64,000 bases of DNA from Prionace glauca (Eukaryota; Chordata; Chondrichthyes; Carcharhiniformes; Carcharhinidae), in the NCBI GenBank assembly GCA_037974335.1, contig CM075760.1, positions 50,302,469 to 50,366,468 of the forward strand, written 5' to 3'. Below are positions 40,740 to 50,738 of this stretch, piece after piece (positions within the stretch are counted from its first letter, which is position 1; each line of letters begins with the position of its first letter). The position numbers and the translations under genes are program-made. Under the pieces are notes generated by a model. The model was not told where the DNA came from. It did no database searches and saw only the letters and a program-made list of their open reading frames with translations.

Positions 40740-41450
40740 CTATGGGGTTCAAGAGTGTCATCCTGAGACACCATCCCAACCCGGCCGAACTTTACCATGG
40801 CCACCCAGGAGTGGCAAACTGACGATCCTCCAAATTGCCACGTCTGGTGGCCAGGTATGGATACAGATATTTGCTTGTGTGTCAGTGTTGGCAATATAAA
40901 CAAGGGCAGAACAGTCACCAGTCACTATTCTTTACACTTGGGTTGGCCGTAGACATGACTGCACATGGACAGTGCCGGACCGTTCATGGGGTCTGTGTTC
41001 CTGATATTGGTAGATGCTCATTCAAAATGGATGGCCATACACAGGATGAGTTAATCAAATACAAGGAGAAGAGTGGAGAAACTTCACACCTCTTTCTTGA
41101 CACCAGGCATTCTGCAGGTGTTGAATTCTAAAAATGGACCACCCTCCATCAGTCAGGAATTTGTGCATTGCATGAAGTTGAGCAATATTTGATGCGTTGC
41201 TGTAGAGGGTACTGGTGAGGCCGCAACAGGAATACCGTGTGCAGTTTTGATCGGCGTACTTGATCGGCGTTAGGACAGTGCCCACATTACCCATCATCCA
41301 ATGGTCGGGCAGAAAGAATTGTGTTCCCTGACAACTGAGTCGATATTGAAGAGAATCCTCAGCACGACAGGACATAAACAACAGTGCTGCATAAGGCCTC
41401 AGCACCACAGGACATAAACAACAGTGCTGCATAACTCCACCTGTGGCTTG
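40740..41450 (+). mobile_element. Gypsy-type LTR retrotransposon integrase fossil
   Basis: Short conserved stretches characteristic of a Gypsy/Metaviridae integrase are visible in order: an HPGVA-like block near 40800, a WPGMD-like block near 40850, AGPFMGSVFLILVDAHSKW near 40970, NGPPSIS near 41140 and HPSSNGRAER near 41300. No LTRs, gag or protease are seen. It is a broken internal fragment, clearly old, with a small CR1-like piece in its middle. Confidence 0.75.
41198..41270 (+). mobile_element. Small CR1-like fragment
   Basis: The sequence tactggtgaggccgcaac with ataccgtgtgcagttttgat matches the VRPQLEYCVQF region of CR1 ORF2. It is too short to assign to a family. Confidence 0.5.
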
Positions 41451-41461
41451 AATCCTCTTTG

Positions 41462-42055
41462 TGCCCCTCTCACACTCTCCTCAAGGTGCTGAGCATCTGT
41501 CCCAGTTTCCCCCTCTCACTCTCCTCAAGGTGCTGACAGTCTGTCCCAGTTTCCCCCTCTCACACTCTCCTCCAGGTGCTGAGCGTCTGTCCCAGTGTCC
41601 CTTCTCCCACTCTGCTCAAGGTGCTGACTGTCTATGCCACTGTCACAGTGACCCCCACACGCTTCTGGGGGGGGGGGGGGGGGGGGGGGTGGGTCTGGCT
41701 GTCTGTCTCAGTGTCCCCCTCTCACACTTTCCTCAAGGTATTAACTCTCTGCCCTGGTGTCACAGTAAGCCACTCGAACACTCTCCTCAAGGAGCTGACT
41801 GTCTGTCATAGTATCCTAGTGCCCTCCCCTCATAATCTCCTCAAGGTGCAGACTCTCTGCCCTGGTGTCCCAGTGATCGCCCCTCTCACACTCTCCTCAA
41901 GGCGTTGCTTGCCTCTCTCGGTGTCCCAGTGACCCCCTCTCACAAGGTGCTGTTTTCCTGTCCCAGTGTGCCAGTGTCCCCCTCTCTCACTCTCCTCAAG
42001 GTGCTCAATGTCAGTCCCACAGTCCCAGTGTCCCCCTCAGACTCACCTCAAGGTT
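41462..42055. repeat. Degenerate minisatellite with G23 run
   Basis: Repeated blocks ctctcacactctcctcaaggtg + ctgtcccagtgtcccc recur about ten times with variable spacing of roughly 45-65 bp. Within it 41667-41689 is an uninterrupted run of 23 G. Leu/Ser/Pro-rich frames across it are not genes. Confidence 0.85.
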
Positions 42056-42150
42056 ACCCAATTAGCTTCTTCTGTGCTGCAATGAGTTTATGACTGGAAA
42101 TATATAATGTAGCTGCAGTAATATATTACAGAACTAGAAATTAATAAGAA

Positions 42151-42479
42151 ATGGAAATGGGGGAGTACTTTACTCAGAGGTGTGAGAGAGAGGAGGAAGT
42201 TCTATGTTTTCTGAGGATCAATCTTGGAATTGGAACGACCAATCTTCGTTCACCCAAAGCCTGCAGTTTGATTCGCTGGAGGACCAGAGATTTTCCAGTC
42301 CCCCAACTCTCCTATTGGTCCACATCTAAGCTTGCCGGTCACAGAGGGTGGGCACAGCCCCGCACATGTGCAGATTCCCTTCTTCCTTTGGACATGCGCA
42401 GTCCTGGGCTGGGGGGAAGGGGGGAGATCACCGAGCGGCTTCTCACTCTGGGCGGAGCCACCAGCCGCATGAGCAGAAA
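42151..42479. other. Unique sequence between minisatellites
   Basis: A moderately GC-rich stretch (cacatgtgcagattccc, gacatgcgcagtcctggg) without a supportable gene. The gacatgcgcag block is weakly NRF1-like. Confidence 0.35.
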
Positions 42480-42770
42480 CCTTGGCTCGAGGAGGGAAGG
42501 GGTACAATGGGTGGGGGAGGGGGTCCCGGGAGGGGGAGGGGAACAATGGGTGGGGGCGGATCTCTCAGAATGGGAGGGGAACAATGAGTGGGGCCAGGGC
42601 TCCAGAGGGGGAGGGAAAGGGGAAGGGGAACAGTGGGTGGGGCAGGGCTTCTGGGAGGCGAGGGGAACTATGGGTGTGGGTGGGGGTGGGGCTCCCAGAA
42701 GGGGAGGGGGCAATGGGTGGGGGTGGGGCTCCTGGCAGGGGGGCAATGGGTGGGGGCAGGGCTCCCATGT
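42480..42770. repeat. G-rich minisatellite
   Basis: The unit gggaggggaacaatgggtgg recurs about eight times with variable length. The G-strand has many runs of three or more G and is quadruplex-prone. Gly/Trp-rich frames in several registers are compositional. Confidence 0.85.
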
Positions 42771-42777
42771 CCCATGA

Positions 42778-43111
42778 GGCATACAAGATGATCAATGGAT
42801 TGGATAGGGTGGATAGTGTGAGCCTTTTACCTCGGATGGTGATGGCTAACACAAGGGATCATAGCTTTAAATAAATGGCTGGTAACTATAGGACGGATAT
42901 CAGAGGTAGGTTCTTTACTCAGAGGGTAGTAAGGTCATGCCTGCAGCAGTTGTGGACTTGCCAACTTTAAGGGCGTTCAAATGGTCAGTGGATAGGCATA
43001 TGGATAACATTGGAATAGTTTAGGTTAGAGGGTCATTAGATTGTTGCGCCAACCAGTGGAACCATTGAGGGCCGAAGTGCCTGTACTGCGCTATAATGTT
43101 CTATGTTCTTT
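42778..43111 (+). mobile_element. Diverged CR1-like LINE 3' fragment, family B-like
   Basis: Order of blocks: tacaagatgatcaatggatt, aggttctttactcagaggg, gagggccgaagtgcctgtac, ataatgttctatgttctttg. It is clearly a 3' end but more diverged than the family B copies elsewhere. Confidence 0.8.
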
Positions 43112-43185
43112 GTCCGTGTGCTGGAGTTCCCACCCCCCTGACCTTACAATTACGAAGGGGTTCAATAATCCAGTAGTGATTTCGA

Positions 43186-43476
43186 GGGCAGCACAGTGGG
43201 TTAGCACTGCTGCCTCATAGCACAGGGACCCGGGTTCGATTCCTGGCTTGGGTCTCCGTTGTGTGGAGTTTGTATGTTCTTCCCGTGTCTGCGTGGGTTT
43301 CCTCCAGGTGCTTCAGTTTCCTCCCACAGTCCAAAAAGATGTGCTGGTTAGGTGCATTAGCCATGCTAAATTCTCCCTCAGTGTACCCGACCAGCAGCCA
43401 GAGTGGGAGGACAAAGGGGTTTTCATAACAACTTCACTGCAGTGTTAACGTAAGCCTACTTGTGACTAATAAATAA
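43186..43476 (+). repeat. tRNA-derived SINE, good copy (tail type 1)
   Basis: The head has box A (cacagtgggttagcactgct) and box B (gggttcgattcctgg) of a pol III promoter. The body carries gggtttcctccaggtgcttc and cacagtccaaaaagatgtgc. The tail ends ttgtgactaataaataagc. It resembles elasmobranch tRNA-derived SINEs such as HE1; the family name is not verified. Confidence 0.85.
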
Positions 43477-43479
43477 GCT

Positions 43480-43735
43480 CTAACAGGAGAAAGTTCTTTA
43501 TCCAGTGAGTGGTGAGAATGACAGACTCATCACTACAGCGAGTGACTGAGGTGAACAGCATGAATACACTGAAGGGGAAGCTAGATACATACATGAGGGA
43601 GAAAGGAATAGAAGGATATGCTGGTGGGGGGAGATGAAGAGGGGTGGGTGGAGGGTCATGTGGAACATAAACACTGACACAGACTGACTGAGCCGACTGG
43701 CCTGGCCCTGTGCTGTAGACTCAATGGAATAGAGA
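43480..43735 (+). mobile_element. Old LINE 3' fragment
   Basis: Blocks aagttctttatccagtgagt, gaagctagatacatacatga and ctggccctgtgctgtagact match the generic CR1 ORF2 end and 3' UTR. It is strongly diverged. Confidence 0.6.
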
Positions 43736-44142
43736 CAAATGTATTTATTTTAGACCTATCTGTAGTGGTAGAAAAAACACTATTTACTGTCCAGGATTAA
43801 ATAAATGTCCTTCATCAGCTTTTCTGGATCATTTCAGTGGAAATGTGCTCTCCCAGGCTCAAAGAGTATCAGCCCACTTGGAGCAAAGTTGTGAGACTGG
43901 CACATTGTGAATTCTCACTATATCGAAGGCATCTCAATCTAGTCTACACATTGTAGTAAACTAAAATCAAGGGGCTCATTGAAGAATTCTACACTGCCCC
44001 CCCACATCGCCGAAGGGCAAAAAACATTAGCGGATGTCATATATGGACCTCCAAACTGCAGTGGTGATGTTGGGAATGGCATTAAACACAAAATCATGAT
44101 GATCATGAGATGCATGTGATAAGGGAGTATTGGTGATCATGG
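43736..44142. other. No recognised feature
   Basis: AT-rich sequence. Near 44105-44150 a trace of LINE endonuclease-like sequence (attggtgatcatggatgattt, compare MGDFN) precedes the palindromic element and probably continues at 44907. Confidence 0.4.
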
Positions 44143-44156
44143 ATGATTTTAATTTG

Positions 44157-44909
44157 GTAAAAAGTCTGACAACACCAGGTTTTAGTCCAACCGATTTATT
44201 TGATAATATTCTCACAAGCAAGCAAGCTTTCGAGGGGACTGCCTCTTCGTCAGGTGAATGGAGAGTTCTGGCCTCAGACAGAGCATATAAAGCACAGACA
44301 GTTGCTGATTGACCATGCAGACGCTACGACAATGGATGAATGAACATCGCTCGACAGTCACCAGGCAAGACTGTTCCCTTCCTGTTGGCGAACACTTCAG
44401 CGGTCACGGGCATTCAGCCTCTGACCTTCGGGTAAGCATTCTCCAAGGCGGCCTCATGACACACGACAGCGCAGAGTCGCTGAACAGAGACTGATAGCCA
44501 AGTTCCGCACACATGAGGACGGTCTCAACAGGGATCTTGGGTTCATGTCGCACTATCAGTAACCCTCGTGACTTGCCTGGGTTTGCAAAACCTCACTTAC
44601 TGTACTGTCTGGAGACAATACACATCTCTTTAAACTGTGATCAGTGCTCCTTCCACTCACATTATCAGCCACTTTAAGACTTGAACAGCAGGTTAGGTGT
44701 AAGGATTCGCATTCTAATCAGCAACTATCTGTGCTTTATATGCTCTGTCTGAGGCCAGAACTCTCCATTCACCTGACGAAGAGGCAGTCCCCTCGAAAGC
44801 TTACTTGCTTGTGAGAATATTATCAAATAAATCAGTTGGACTAAAACCTGGTGTTGTCAGACTTTTTACTGTGTTTACGCCAGTCCAATGCCGGCACACC
44901 CACATCATG
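44157..44909 (+). mobile_element. Palindromic Penelope-like element with GIY-YIG segment
   Basis: Arms of about 145 bp (44157-44300 and 44733-44877) are inverse copies (gtctgacaacaccaggtttt against aaaacctggtgttgtcagac). The interior reads TLRQWMNEHRSTV, then LPVGEHFSGHGHSASDLRV, and in a neighbouring register HEDGLNRDLGF. This resembles the GIY-YIG endonuclease of Penelope-like retroelements. The duplication attttaatttg (or atgattttaatttg, counting shared bases) flanks it at 44146-44156 and 44910-44920. The left end is shorter by about 30 bp. It is a decayed copy. Confidence 0.78.
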
Positions 44910-44934
44910 ATTTTAATTTGCACATAGATTGAGC

Positions 44935-45300
44935 AAATCAAATTAGCCACAATGCCGTAGAAGAGAATTCCTGGAATGTATACAGGATGGTTTAATTGAC
45001 CAATATGTGGAGGAACCAACTGGAGAGCAAGCCAGCTTAGACTGGGTACTGTGTAGTGAGAAGGGAATCATTGCCAATCCAATTGTACCAGACCCCTTCG
45101 GGATGAGCAACTGCAACATGATAGATTTTTTAAAATCAAACTGGAGAATGAGGTAGTTGATACGGAGATGAGGGTGCTCAATCTTAAGAAAACTATGAGG
45201 TTATGAGACGTGAGTTGGCCTTGATAGATTGGGGAGAGTTACTTTAAGAGATGACAGTGGATAGATGGCACAGGGAGCAAACCTGTGATTACAACCCAAG
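44935..45300 (+). mobile_element. Old LINE endonuclease-region fragment
   Basis: The stretch ttcctggaatgtatacagg, gaccaatatgtggaggaacc and gcaactgcaacatgatag matches the block FLEC.QDGLIDQYVEEPTGE to DHNMI of CR1 endonuclease C-termini. It probably continues the trace left of the palindromic element. Confidence 0.6.
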
Positions 45301-45324
45301 AGGTCCTGCTTTTTAACTTTCTAC

Positions 45325-45975
45325 CTAACTCCCTTAACTGCTGTTGCAGGACATCGTCACTCTTCCTACCTCTGTACCAATATGTAACATGGCCACTGGT
45401 TGTTCACTCTCTCACTTCAGAATGCTTACTGCCCTTTTGGAGACTTCCTGGACCCTGACACCAGGGAGGCAACACAACATCCTGAAGTCTCTTTCATGCC
45501 CACAGAAGCACCTATTTGCACCCCTAACTATAGAGCTCCTTATAACTATTGCTCTAGTGCTCTTTGTACCTCCCTGCTTAATAACAAAGCCAGCCGTGGT
45601 GCCAGTGCTCTGTTTGCTGTATTTATCCCCCAATAGGCTATAACCCTCCAACAGTATCCAAAACAGTGTACTTGTTAGAGAAGGAGATGACCACAGGGGA
45701 TTCCTACGTTGACTGCCTGCCCCTTCTAGCAGTCACCCATCTATCTGCCTGCACCTTGGGTGTGGCCAAGTTTCTAAAGCTCCTATCTATGACACTTTCC
45801 GTCATCTTCATTCTGCTAAGTGCATCCAACTGTTGCTCCAACCTATCCATGCTGGCCGTAAGGAGCTGCAAGTGGGTGCATTTCCTGTAGATTTAGTCAT
45901 CCGGGACGCTGGAAGCATCACAGATCTCCCACATCTCACAAGTGCAGCACTTAACCCCACTGACTGACATTTTGA
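45325..45975 (-). mobile_element. Old CR1 ORF1 fragment (esterase and zinc-finger part)
   Basis: On the minus strand, CCLPGVRVQEVSKR at 45651-45412 parallels CCLPGAGVQDVSER of the family B ORF1. Near 45930 a cysteine-rich start (KCCTCEMWEICDAS) resembles the ORF1 zinc finger. The reading is interrupted. Confidence 0.65.
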
Positions 45976-46159
45976 GCACCAATTAAATTATTTAAGAACA
46001 TTTATAAAACTCTTACCTTCACTTTTACCTTCTTGCAGTATCCTCTTTTTCAGATAAATTGGGGTTGTTCTCCTTGGAGCAAAGTGGATTGATAGAGGTG
46101 TACAAAGGTACGTGGAGGTGTCGAAGTTTACATGCTCTGTTTACACATATACAAGCTTT

Positions 46160-46530
46160 CTGGGTCATCCAGTCTCGAAACGTTGGTTCTATTTTCTCTG
46201 AAGTGGAGATGGCGGTGTTGGACCGGGGTAAACACAGTAAGAAGTCTCAATGCACCAGATTAAAGTGCAATGGGTTTACTTGGTAGCAAAATCCACTAGC
46301 TTTCTGTGTGCTGCTCGTTCGTCAGGTGAGTGGGAGTTCTGTCCACAAACAAGGCATAGAAAGACACAAACTCAATTTACAAAATAATGGTTGGAATGCA
46401 AATTTTTGCAGGTAATCAAGTCTTAAAGGTACAGACAATGTGAGTGGGGAGAGTGTTCTATTCTCTCTCCACAGATGCTGTCAGATCTGCTTAGATTTTA
46501 CAGTATTTTCTGTTTTTATTTCCCTTTATT
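46160..46530 (+). repeat. Unnamed dispersed repeat split by a palindromic element
   Basis: Left part cgaaacgttggttctatttt (to 46199) and right part tctccacagatgctgtcaga with ttttctgtttttatttcc (from 46456) form one repeat common in vertebrate and shark DNA. A Penelope-like copy (46200-46455) lies between them. Confidence 0.6.
46200..46455 (-). mobile_element. Palindromic Penelope-like element, one arm only
   Basis: The left end is complete (gaagtggagatggcggtgtt), then the arm (aagaagtctcaatgcaccag, cgttcgtcaggtgagtggg, gacacaaactcaatttac). The right end stops inside the arm. Flanking 13-bp duplication: ttctattttctct (46187-46199) and ttctattctctct (46456-46468), one mismatch. The strand is given so that the complete end is 3'. 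Confidence 0.72.
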
Positions 46531-46639
46531 TTTCGTTCCCTGTCACCGCTCTGCCTCATCAATGAGACATTGGGACTCAGAGAGTTGATGCAGTTTGATG
46601 GACAAGTTGTCTCCATTCTGAACAATGGGGAACAAGCTC

Positions 46640-47165
46640 CTCCCACTTAATGACATCATTGCCCTCTACAAACATGGCGGCCGCGAGTACGCACTGCTGC
46701 ATATTGCCCCCAATAAAGATGGCGAACGTTAACTCGGGACGAACCTGAGGAGCTGCGGCCCTGCTCGGTACAAACTGGGTCCGGGAAGACCCCTTCCGCG
46801 GTTTGCTACTTACACCACATGCTTACGCATCGTTTTCACCCACCTGGGCGATCCATTGCTCTCTCCGTACCGTCAATCACTTCCAACAGATTTCCCAGCC
46901 CAAAACAAAGCCTGCTTTCCACCGCCATTACTCACACTGCGCATGCTCCAATCAGAGCCCGGTCCGCCCCTCTTTCGCTCCTATTGGTTGGAGGACCGAG
47001 CGCTCCCGTTCAGTCCTCCAGCACCGCCCCCTCTTTCCATTGGTCTGTGCCGCCGTCGATCAGCCGGGCATTGTGACAGTGACTTGCTACTTGTCCAATA
47101 ATAACAGAGTCTCAGTGTAACAATGACACACACACAGGCTCTAGTCCAATCAGAGTGGAGATGGA
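46640..47165. promoter_or_regulatory. CpG-rich promoter-like region with YY1 and CCAAT motifs
   Basis: The segment has raised CpG content. It contains a CRE-like tgacatca (46651), two YY1-like sites (aacatggcggccg at 46671 and aaagatggcgaac at 46715), and several CCAAT boxes in both orientations (attgg at about 46983 and 47040; ccaat at about 46950, 47094 and 47148). No coding exon is attached that I can recognise on either side. It could be the promoter of a gene whose exons lie outside the window, or a non-coding RNA start. Confidence 0.55.
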
Positions 47166-47459
47166 GCACAGAGAAAACACAGCAAAACACTGACTGACTC
47201 TGAGTGTAACATAAACAGTGTTTGTTCACATAATAAGAATCACATTGCAGTATGTTAGTGAACACAGCATTAGATCCAATGTAATGATAATACAGTCAGT
47301 ATCCAGTGCACCATAACCAAAGTTTAGGTTTCATTTGATAGTGTGAGTGAGTCATGGTCTATTGATATAATGTATTTAAATTCCAGTGTGTGTTACTCTG
47401 CCACTGTCAGTATCAAACAATAACCTGTCAGTTATTCCAACTCTGCTGTATTTTACAAC

Positions 47460-47842
47460 GTCGAAGGTAGTCATTACATAGAGATGCCGGCGTTGGACTG
47501 GGGTTAATACAGTAAGAAGTCTCACAACACCAGGTTTAAGTTCAACCAGTTTATAAAAGAACAAAGAACAACACAGCACGGGAAACAGGCCCTTCGGCCC
47601 AACGAGCCCGCGCCGCCGTCCCATTGTCTCAGTGACCTATTCATAATTTTAGTCTACGCCTAATGTGCGAGGATCAGGGAGGTCCAATATAGGGACAATT
47701 TGTTACCCAATCAATCAGCCGAAAAGCACATCTCTGGGATGTGGGAGGAAACCGGAGCACCCGGAGGAAACCCATGCAACCACGGGGATTTACTATCACA
47801 TAAGCTGGTTGAATTTAAACCTGGTGTGGTGAGACTTCTTAC
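47460..47842 (-). mobile_element. Palindromic Penelope-like element interrupted by a SINE
   Basis: Pieces 47460-47552 (agatgccggcgttggactgg, ctcacaacaccagg) and 47788-47842 (acataagctggttgaattta, gagacttcttac) are the arms. The identical 13-bp duplication tgtattttacaac flanks it at 47447-47459 and 47843-47855. A SINE at 47553-47787 sits inside. The strand places the complete end 3'. Confidence 0.75.
47553..47787 (-). repeat. SINE with shared body and CR1-type tail (tail type 3)
   Basis: On the minus strand it reads gggtttcctccgggtgctcc, then a spacer (cctatattggacctccctga), then ggcgcgggctcgttgggccg and tail units ttgttctttg. The body matches the other SINEs, while the tail matches the family B LINE 3' end in its gggccgaagggcctg block. 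Confidence 0.75.
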
Positions 47843-47855
47843 TGTATTTTACAAC

Positions 47856-48394
47856 TGCAGCTCCTGGGGCTGACTGGAATCCTGTATAATAATAATCACA
47901 AAGGTTGGTTTCAGTGTCTATGAGGTCATTTGAACTGCAGGTAATCTGACCTTCAGGGAGACAAGAGGCCCAACAAACATCCGATTACAATAGGAGGACA
48001 AGATGTAAGGGAGCAATGATATTTTAAAGTGTCTGTGTTATGGTGAGTGTCACTGGGAAGTGAGTGATAAAATAGAAGTGGAAACATTATAACAGAGACA
48101 CATGTGACTGACTCAGCCTGACTGAGAGCTGTTATATTTGGGGAGGGAATAATGAAGGCATGAGGATCTCCTGAGATTTCTGATATCTGAGGTATATCTG
48201 TTAGAGGAACTGAAAATAATCAGTTCCTTCTCATGGTTATCTGCAGTTCTAAAGTTACACAGACACATAGGAAACATATCTGACAGCTCAACAAACCCAA
48301 GGGTTTAATCTTCTGTTTCAGACACGTTGTGAAGGAAAAGATTCAACATTAAAATCTTAGGGTGAACCATTCAAAATGTCACAAAGATGAGTGA
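47856..48394. other. No recognised feature
   Basis: AT-rich unique-looking sequence without supportable frames or RNA genes. Confidence 0.35.
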
Positions 48395-48584
48395 AGTTTT
48401 TCATTAATCCAATTCACAATAACTCTGTCAATATTCAGCCAATTTCCTTTTAAAGTTATGATTAAACCTGCTTCTAGCACCTGTCAGGTTGTGCATTCCA
48501 GATCATACTATTGTGTAAGAAAATCTCCTTTCACCCCCTTCAACTCTGTTGTCAATTATATTAAATCTCTGTGTCCTCTGCTTA
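48395..48584 (-). mobile_element. Old LINE C-terminal fragment
   Basis: On the plus strand, tgtgcattccagatcatac with gtaagaaaatctcctttcac is the reverse of the typical CR1 ORF2 end (FF..R..N.WN). It is diverged and short. Confidence 0.45.
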
Positions 48585-49182
48585 AGGTCTAGATCATAAT
48601 AACTGAGGGAGGTTTAGGACAGAGATTACTGATACAAGACCCAGATTGTAATAACTAAGAGAGGTTTAGGGCAGAGATTACTGATACACGACCCAGATTG
48701 TAATAACTGAGAGAGGTTTAGGGCAGAGATTGCTGATACAAGGCCCAGATTGTAATAACTGAGAGAGGTTTAGGGCAGAGATTACTGACACAAGGCCCAG
48801 ATTGTAATAACTGAGGGAGGTTTAGGGCAGAGATTACTGACACAAGGCCCAGATTGTAATAACTGAGAGAGGTTTAGGGCAGAGATTACTGATACACGGT
48901 CCAGATTGTAATAACTGAGAGAGGTTTAGGGCAGAGATTACTGATACACGGCCCAGATTGTAATAACTGAGAGAGGTTTAGGGCAGAGATTACTGATACA
49001 CGGCCCAGATTGTAATAACTGAGAGAGGTTTAGGGCAGAGATTACTGACACAAGGCCCAGATTGTAATAACTGGGAGAGGTTAAGGGCAGGGATTACTGA
49101 TACAAGGCCCAGATTGTAATAACTGAGAGAGGTTTAGGGCAGAGATTACAGATACAACGCCCAGATTATAATAACTGAGAGG
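48585..49182. repeat. Minisatellite, 52-bp unit, about 11 copies
   Basis: The unit begins cccagattgtaataactgag and continues agaggtttagggcagagatt, then actgatacacgg. Copies are close to identical, with a few substitutions (gatacacgg or gacacaagg). The exact head-to-tail order without unique spacers excludes a CRISPR-like array. Confidence 0.95.
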
Positions 49183-49417
49183 GGTCCCCTTCATCACATC
49201 AGGGTGTGGTGTGAGTTTGCATCTCTCGGTTATATTGGGAGTCAGTGGCAATGTCCAATTTCAGGATAAATGACTTTTAATCTTGGACTGCACCATTGTT
49301 TTAAGCTAGACCTGGACAATGACCATCATTGAGATTTACCTGAACATGTCAACAAATATCCCATTATTTTCTGAATAAGTATCCCAACATTTGCAAAGTC
49401 TCTGTTTCTCATTTGTG

Positions 49418-49716
49418 TGTAAAATCCCTACAGTACAGGGGAGGCCATTCAGTCCATCAAGTCTGCACTGACCACAATCCCATCATGCCCTGTCCCCGTA
49501 TCCCACACATTTACCCTGCAGCTTCCCCTGTCACTAAACCATGGCCAATCAACCTCTCCCGCACATCTTTAAACAGTGGGAGGAAACCGGAGCACCCAGA
49601 GAAAACGCACGCAGACATGGGGAGAACATGCAAACTCCACACAGTCACACGAGGCCAGAATTGAACTAAGTCCCTTCGAGGCAGCAATGCCAACCAGTGT
49701 GCCACAGTGGTGCCAG
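49418..49716 (-). repeat. tRNA-derived SINE, full copy (tail type 2)
   Basis: On the minus strand the head starts gcaccactgtggcacactgg, with the body tgtgtggagtttgcatgttc and ggtgctccggtttcctccc. The tail reads ggactgaatggcctcccctg and ctgtagggatttt. The tail matches an old LINE 3' end. Confidence 0.8.
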
Positions 49717-49804
49717 TATCTGGTGGTTGTTCACAGTTGGAGATGAGACAATGCTAAATGGACAGTTTAGTCGGATTGGATAACCATTTGGATTTACTAA
49801 AGTG

Positions 49805-50335
49805 TTTCCAGGGCAGGGGAATTGTGGTGATGAGGAAAGACTGGATTGGCCAGGTTTGTTTTCCTCAGAACAGAGGAGGCTGAGGGAGACCGAACTGAGG
49901 TGTCCAAAGTTATGAGGGAGCCAAGACAAGGCGGATTGAAAAGGCCTGTTTCCCCTGAGCAGAGAGAGGTCACTTATTGTGGGTGGGTGGGGATGGGGGA
50001 GATGGGAGGGGGGTTAGTGGGGGCTGCACAGATACAAAGTGATTGGTGGAAGGATTAGAGGGGGCATTAGGAAGAAGGTTCTCATTCAAGGGACGGTGGG
50101 TGTCTGGAATTTGCTGCCTAAACTGATGGTTCAGACAGAAATCTCTCGGCTCACATGCCTCACACACAGATCTATAGCTGAAATGCTGGAACCTGTAGTA
50201 AGGGGGGCTGGGGGCTGGATCGCTGGAAAGCGGGGTTAGAATGAAGGGCAAGTCTTTATTTCCCAAGCTGGTGAAGATATGATGGGCTGAATGGCCTCTT
50301 TCTGTGCCACAACCTTTTTCCTGCTTTCTGTTAGA
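49805..50335 (+). mobile_element. Old LINE 3' fragment
   Basis: Blocks gatgaggaaagactggattg, agaaggttctcattcaaggg, gtctggaatttgctgcct and gatgggctgaatggcctctt are in the order of CR1 ORF2 end plus 3' UTR. It includes a G-rich expansion near 49980-50020. Confidence 0.65.
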
Positions 50336-50534
50336 CCTATTGATGGGCAGAATGGAGGAGTGAGCTGGTTTTTAATTAGTAACAAGAGCATGAATGAAGG
50401 AAAATGTTGAGACAAGGCTGATTTTTTTTACTGATTTCCACCCCTCCCCTCATCAAATTGAGTTAGAACTCATCCCATTCCGCCCACACCCCCACCCCCT
50501 ACCTGTCCTGTGCTCCCTCCAAATACATTTGCCT

Positions 50535-50644
50535 GAGTGGCAGCACATTAGCACAGTGGTTAGCACTGCAGTCTCCTAGTGCCAAGGACCCATGTTCAAT
50601 TCTAGCCTCCGGTCATTGTCTGTGTGGGGTTTTCATGTTCCTCC
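50535..50644 (+). repeat. tRNA-derived SINE, 5' part
   Basis: The head cacattagcacagtggttag, ccatgttcaattctagcc (degraded box B) and gtctgtgtggggttttc. It is cut off by the minus-strand LINE 3' end at 50645. Confidence 0.7.
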
Positions 50645-50738
50645 CATATAGAGTCATAGAGGTTTACAGCATGGAAACAGGCCCTTCAGCCCAATTGCTC
50701 CATGCTGCCCTTTTTAAAAACCCCTAAGCTAATCCCAA
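50645..50738 (-). mobile_element. Old LINE, family F, 3' end (outer copy)
   Basis: The sequence tttacagcatggaaacaggc and ccatgctgccctttttaaa match the 3' end seen at 26655. It continues at 52240 after an interruption by a plus-strand LINE (family E). Confidence 0.75.

Noticed and set aside
42151-42874. Gly/Trp-rich and Pro-rich frames up to 208 codons
   Set aside because: They cross a G-rich minisatellite and appear on both strands in several registers.
48585-49182. CRISPR-like array
   Set aside because: The units are contiguous 52-bp tandem copies without unique spacers, and the DNA is vertebrate.
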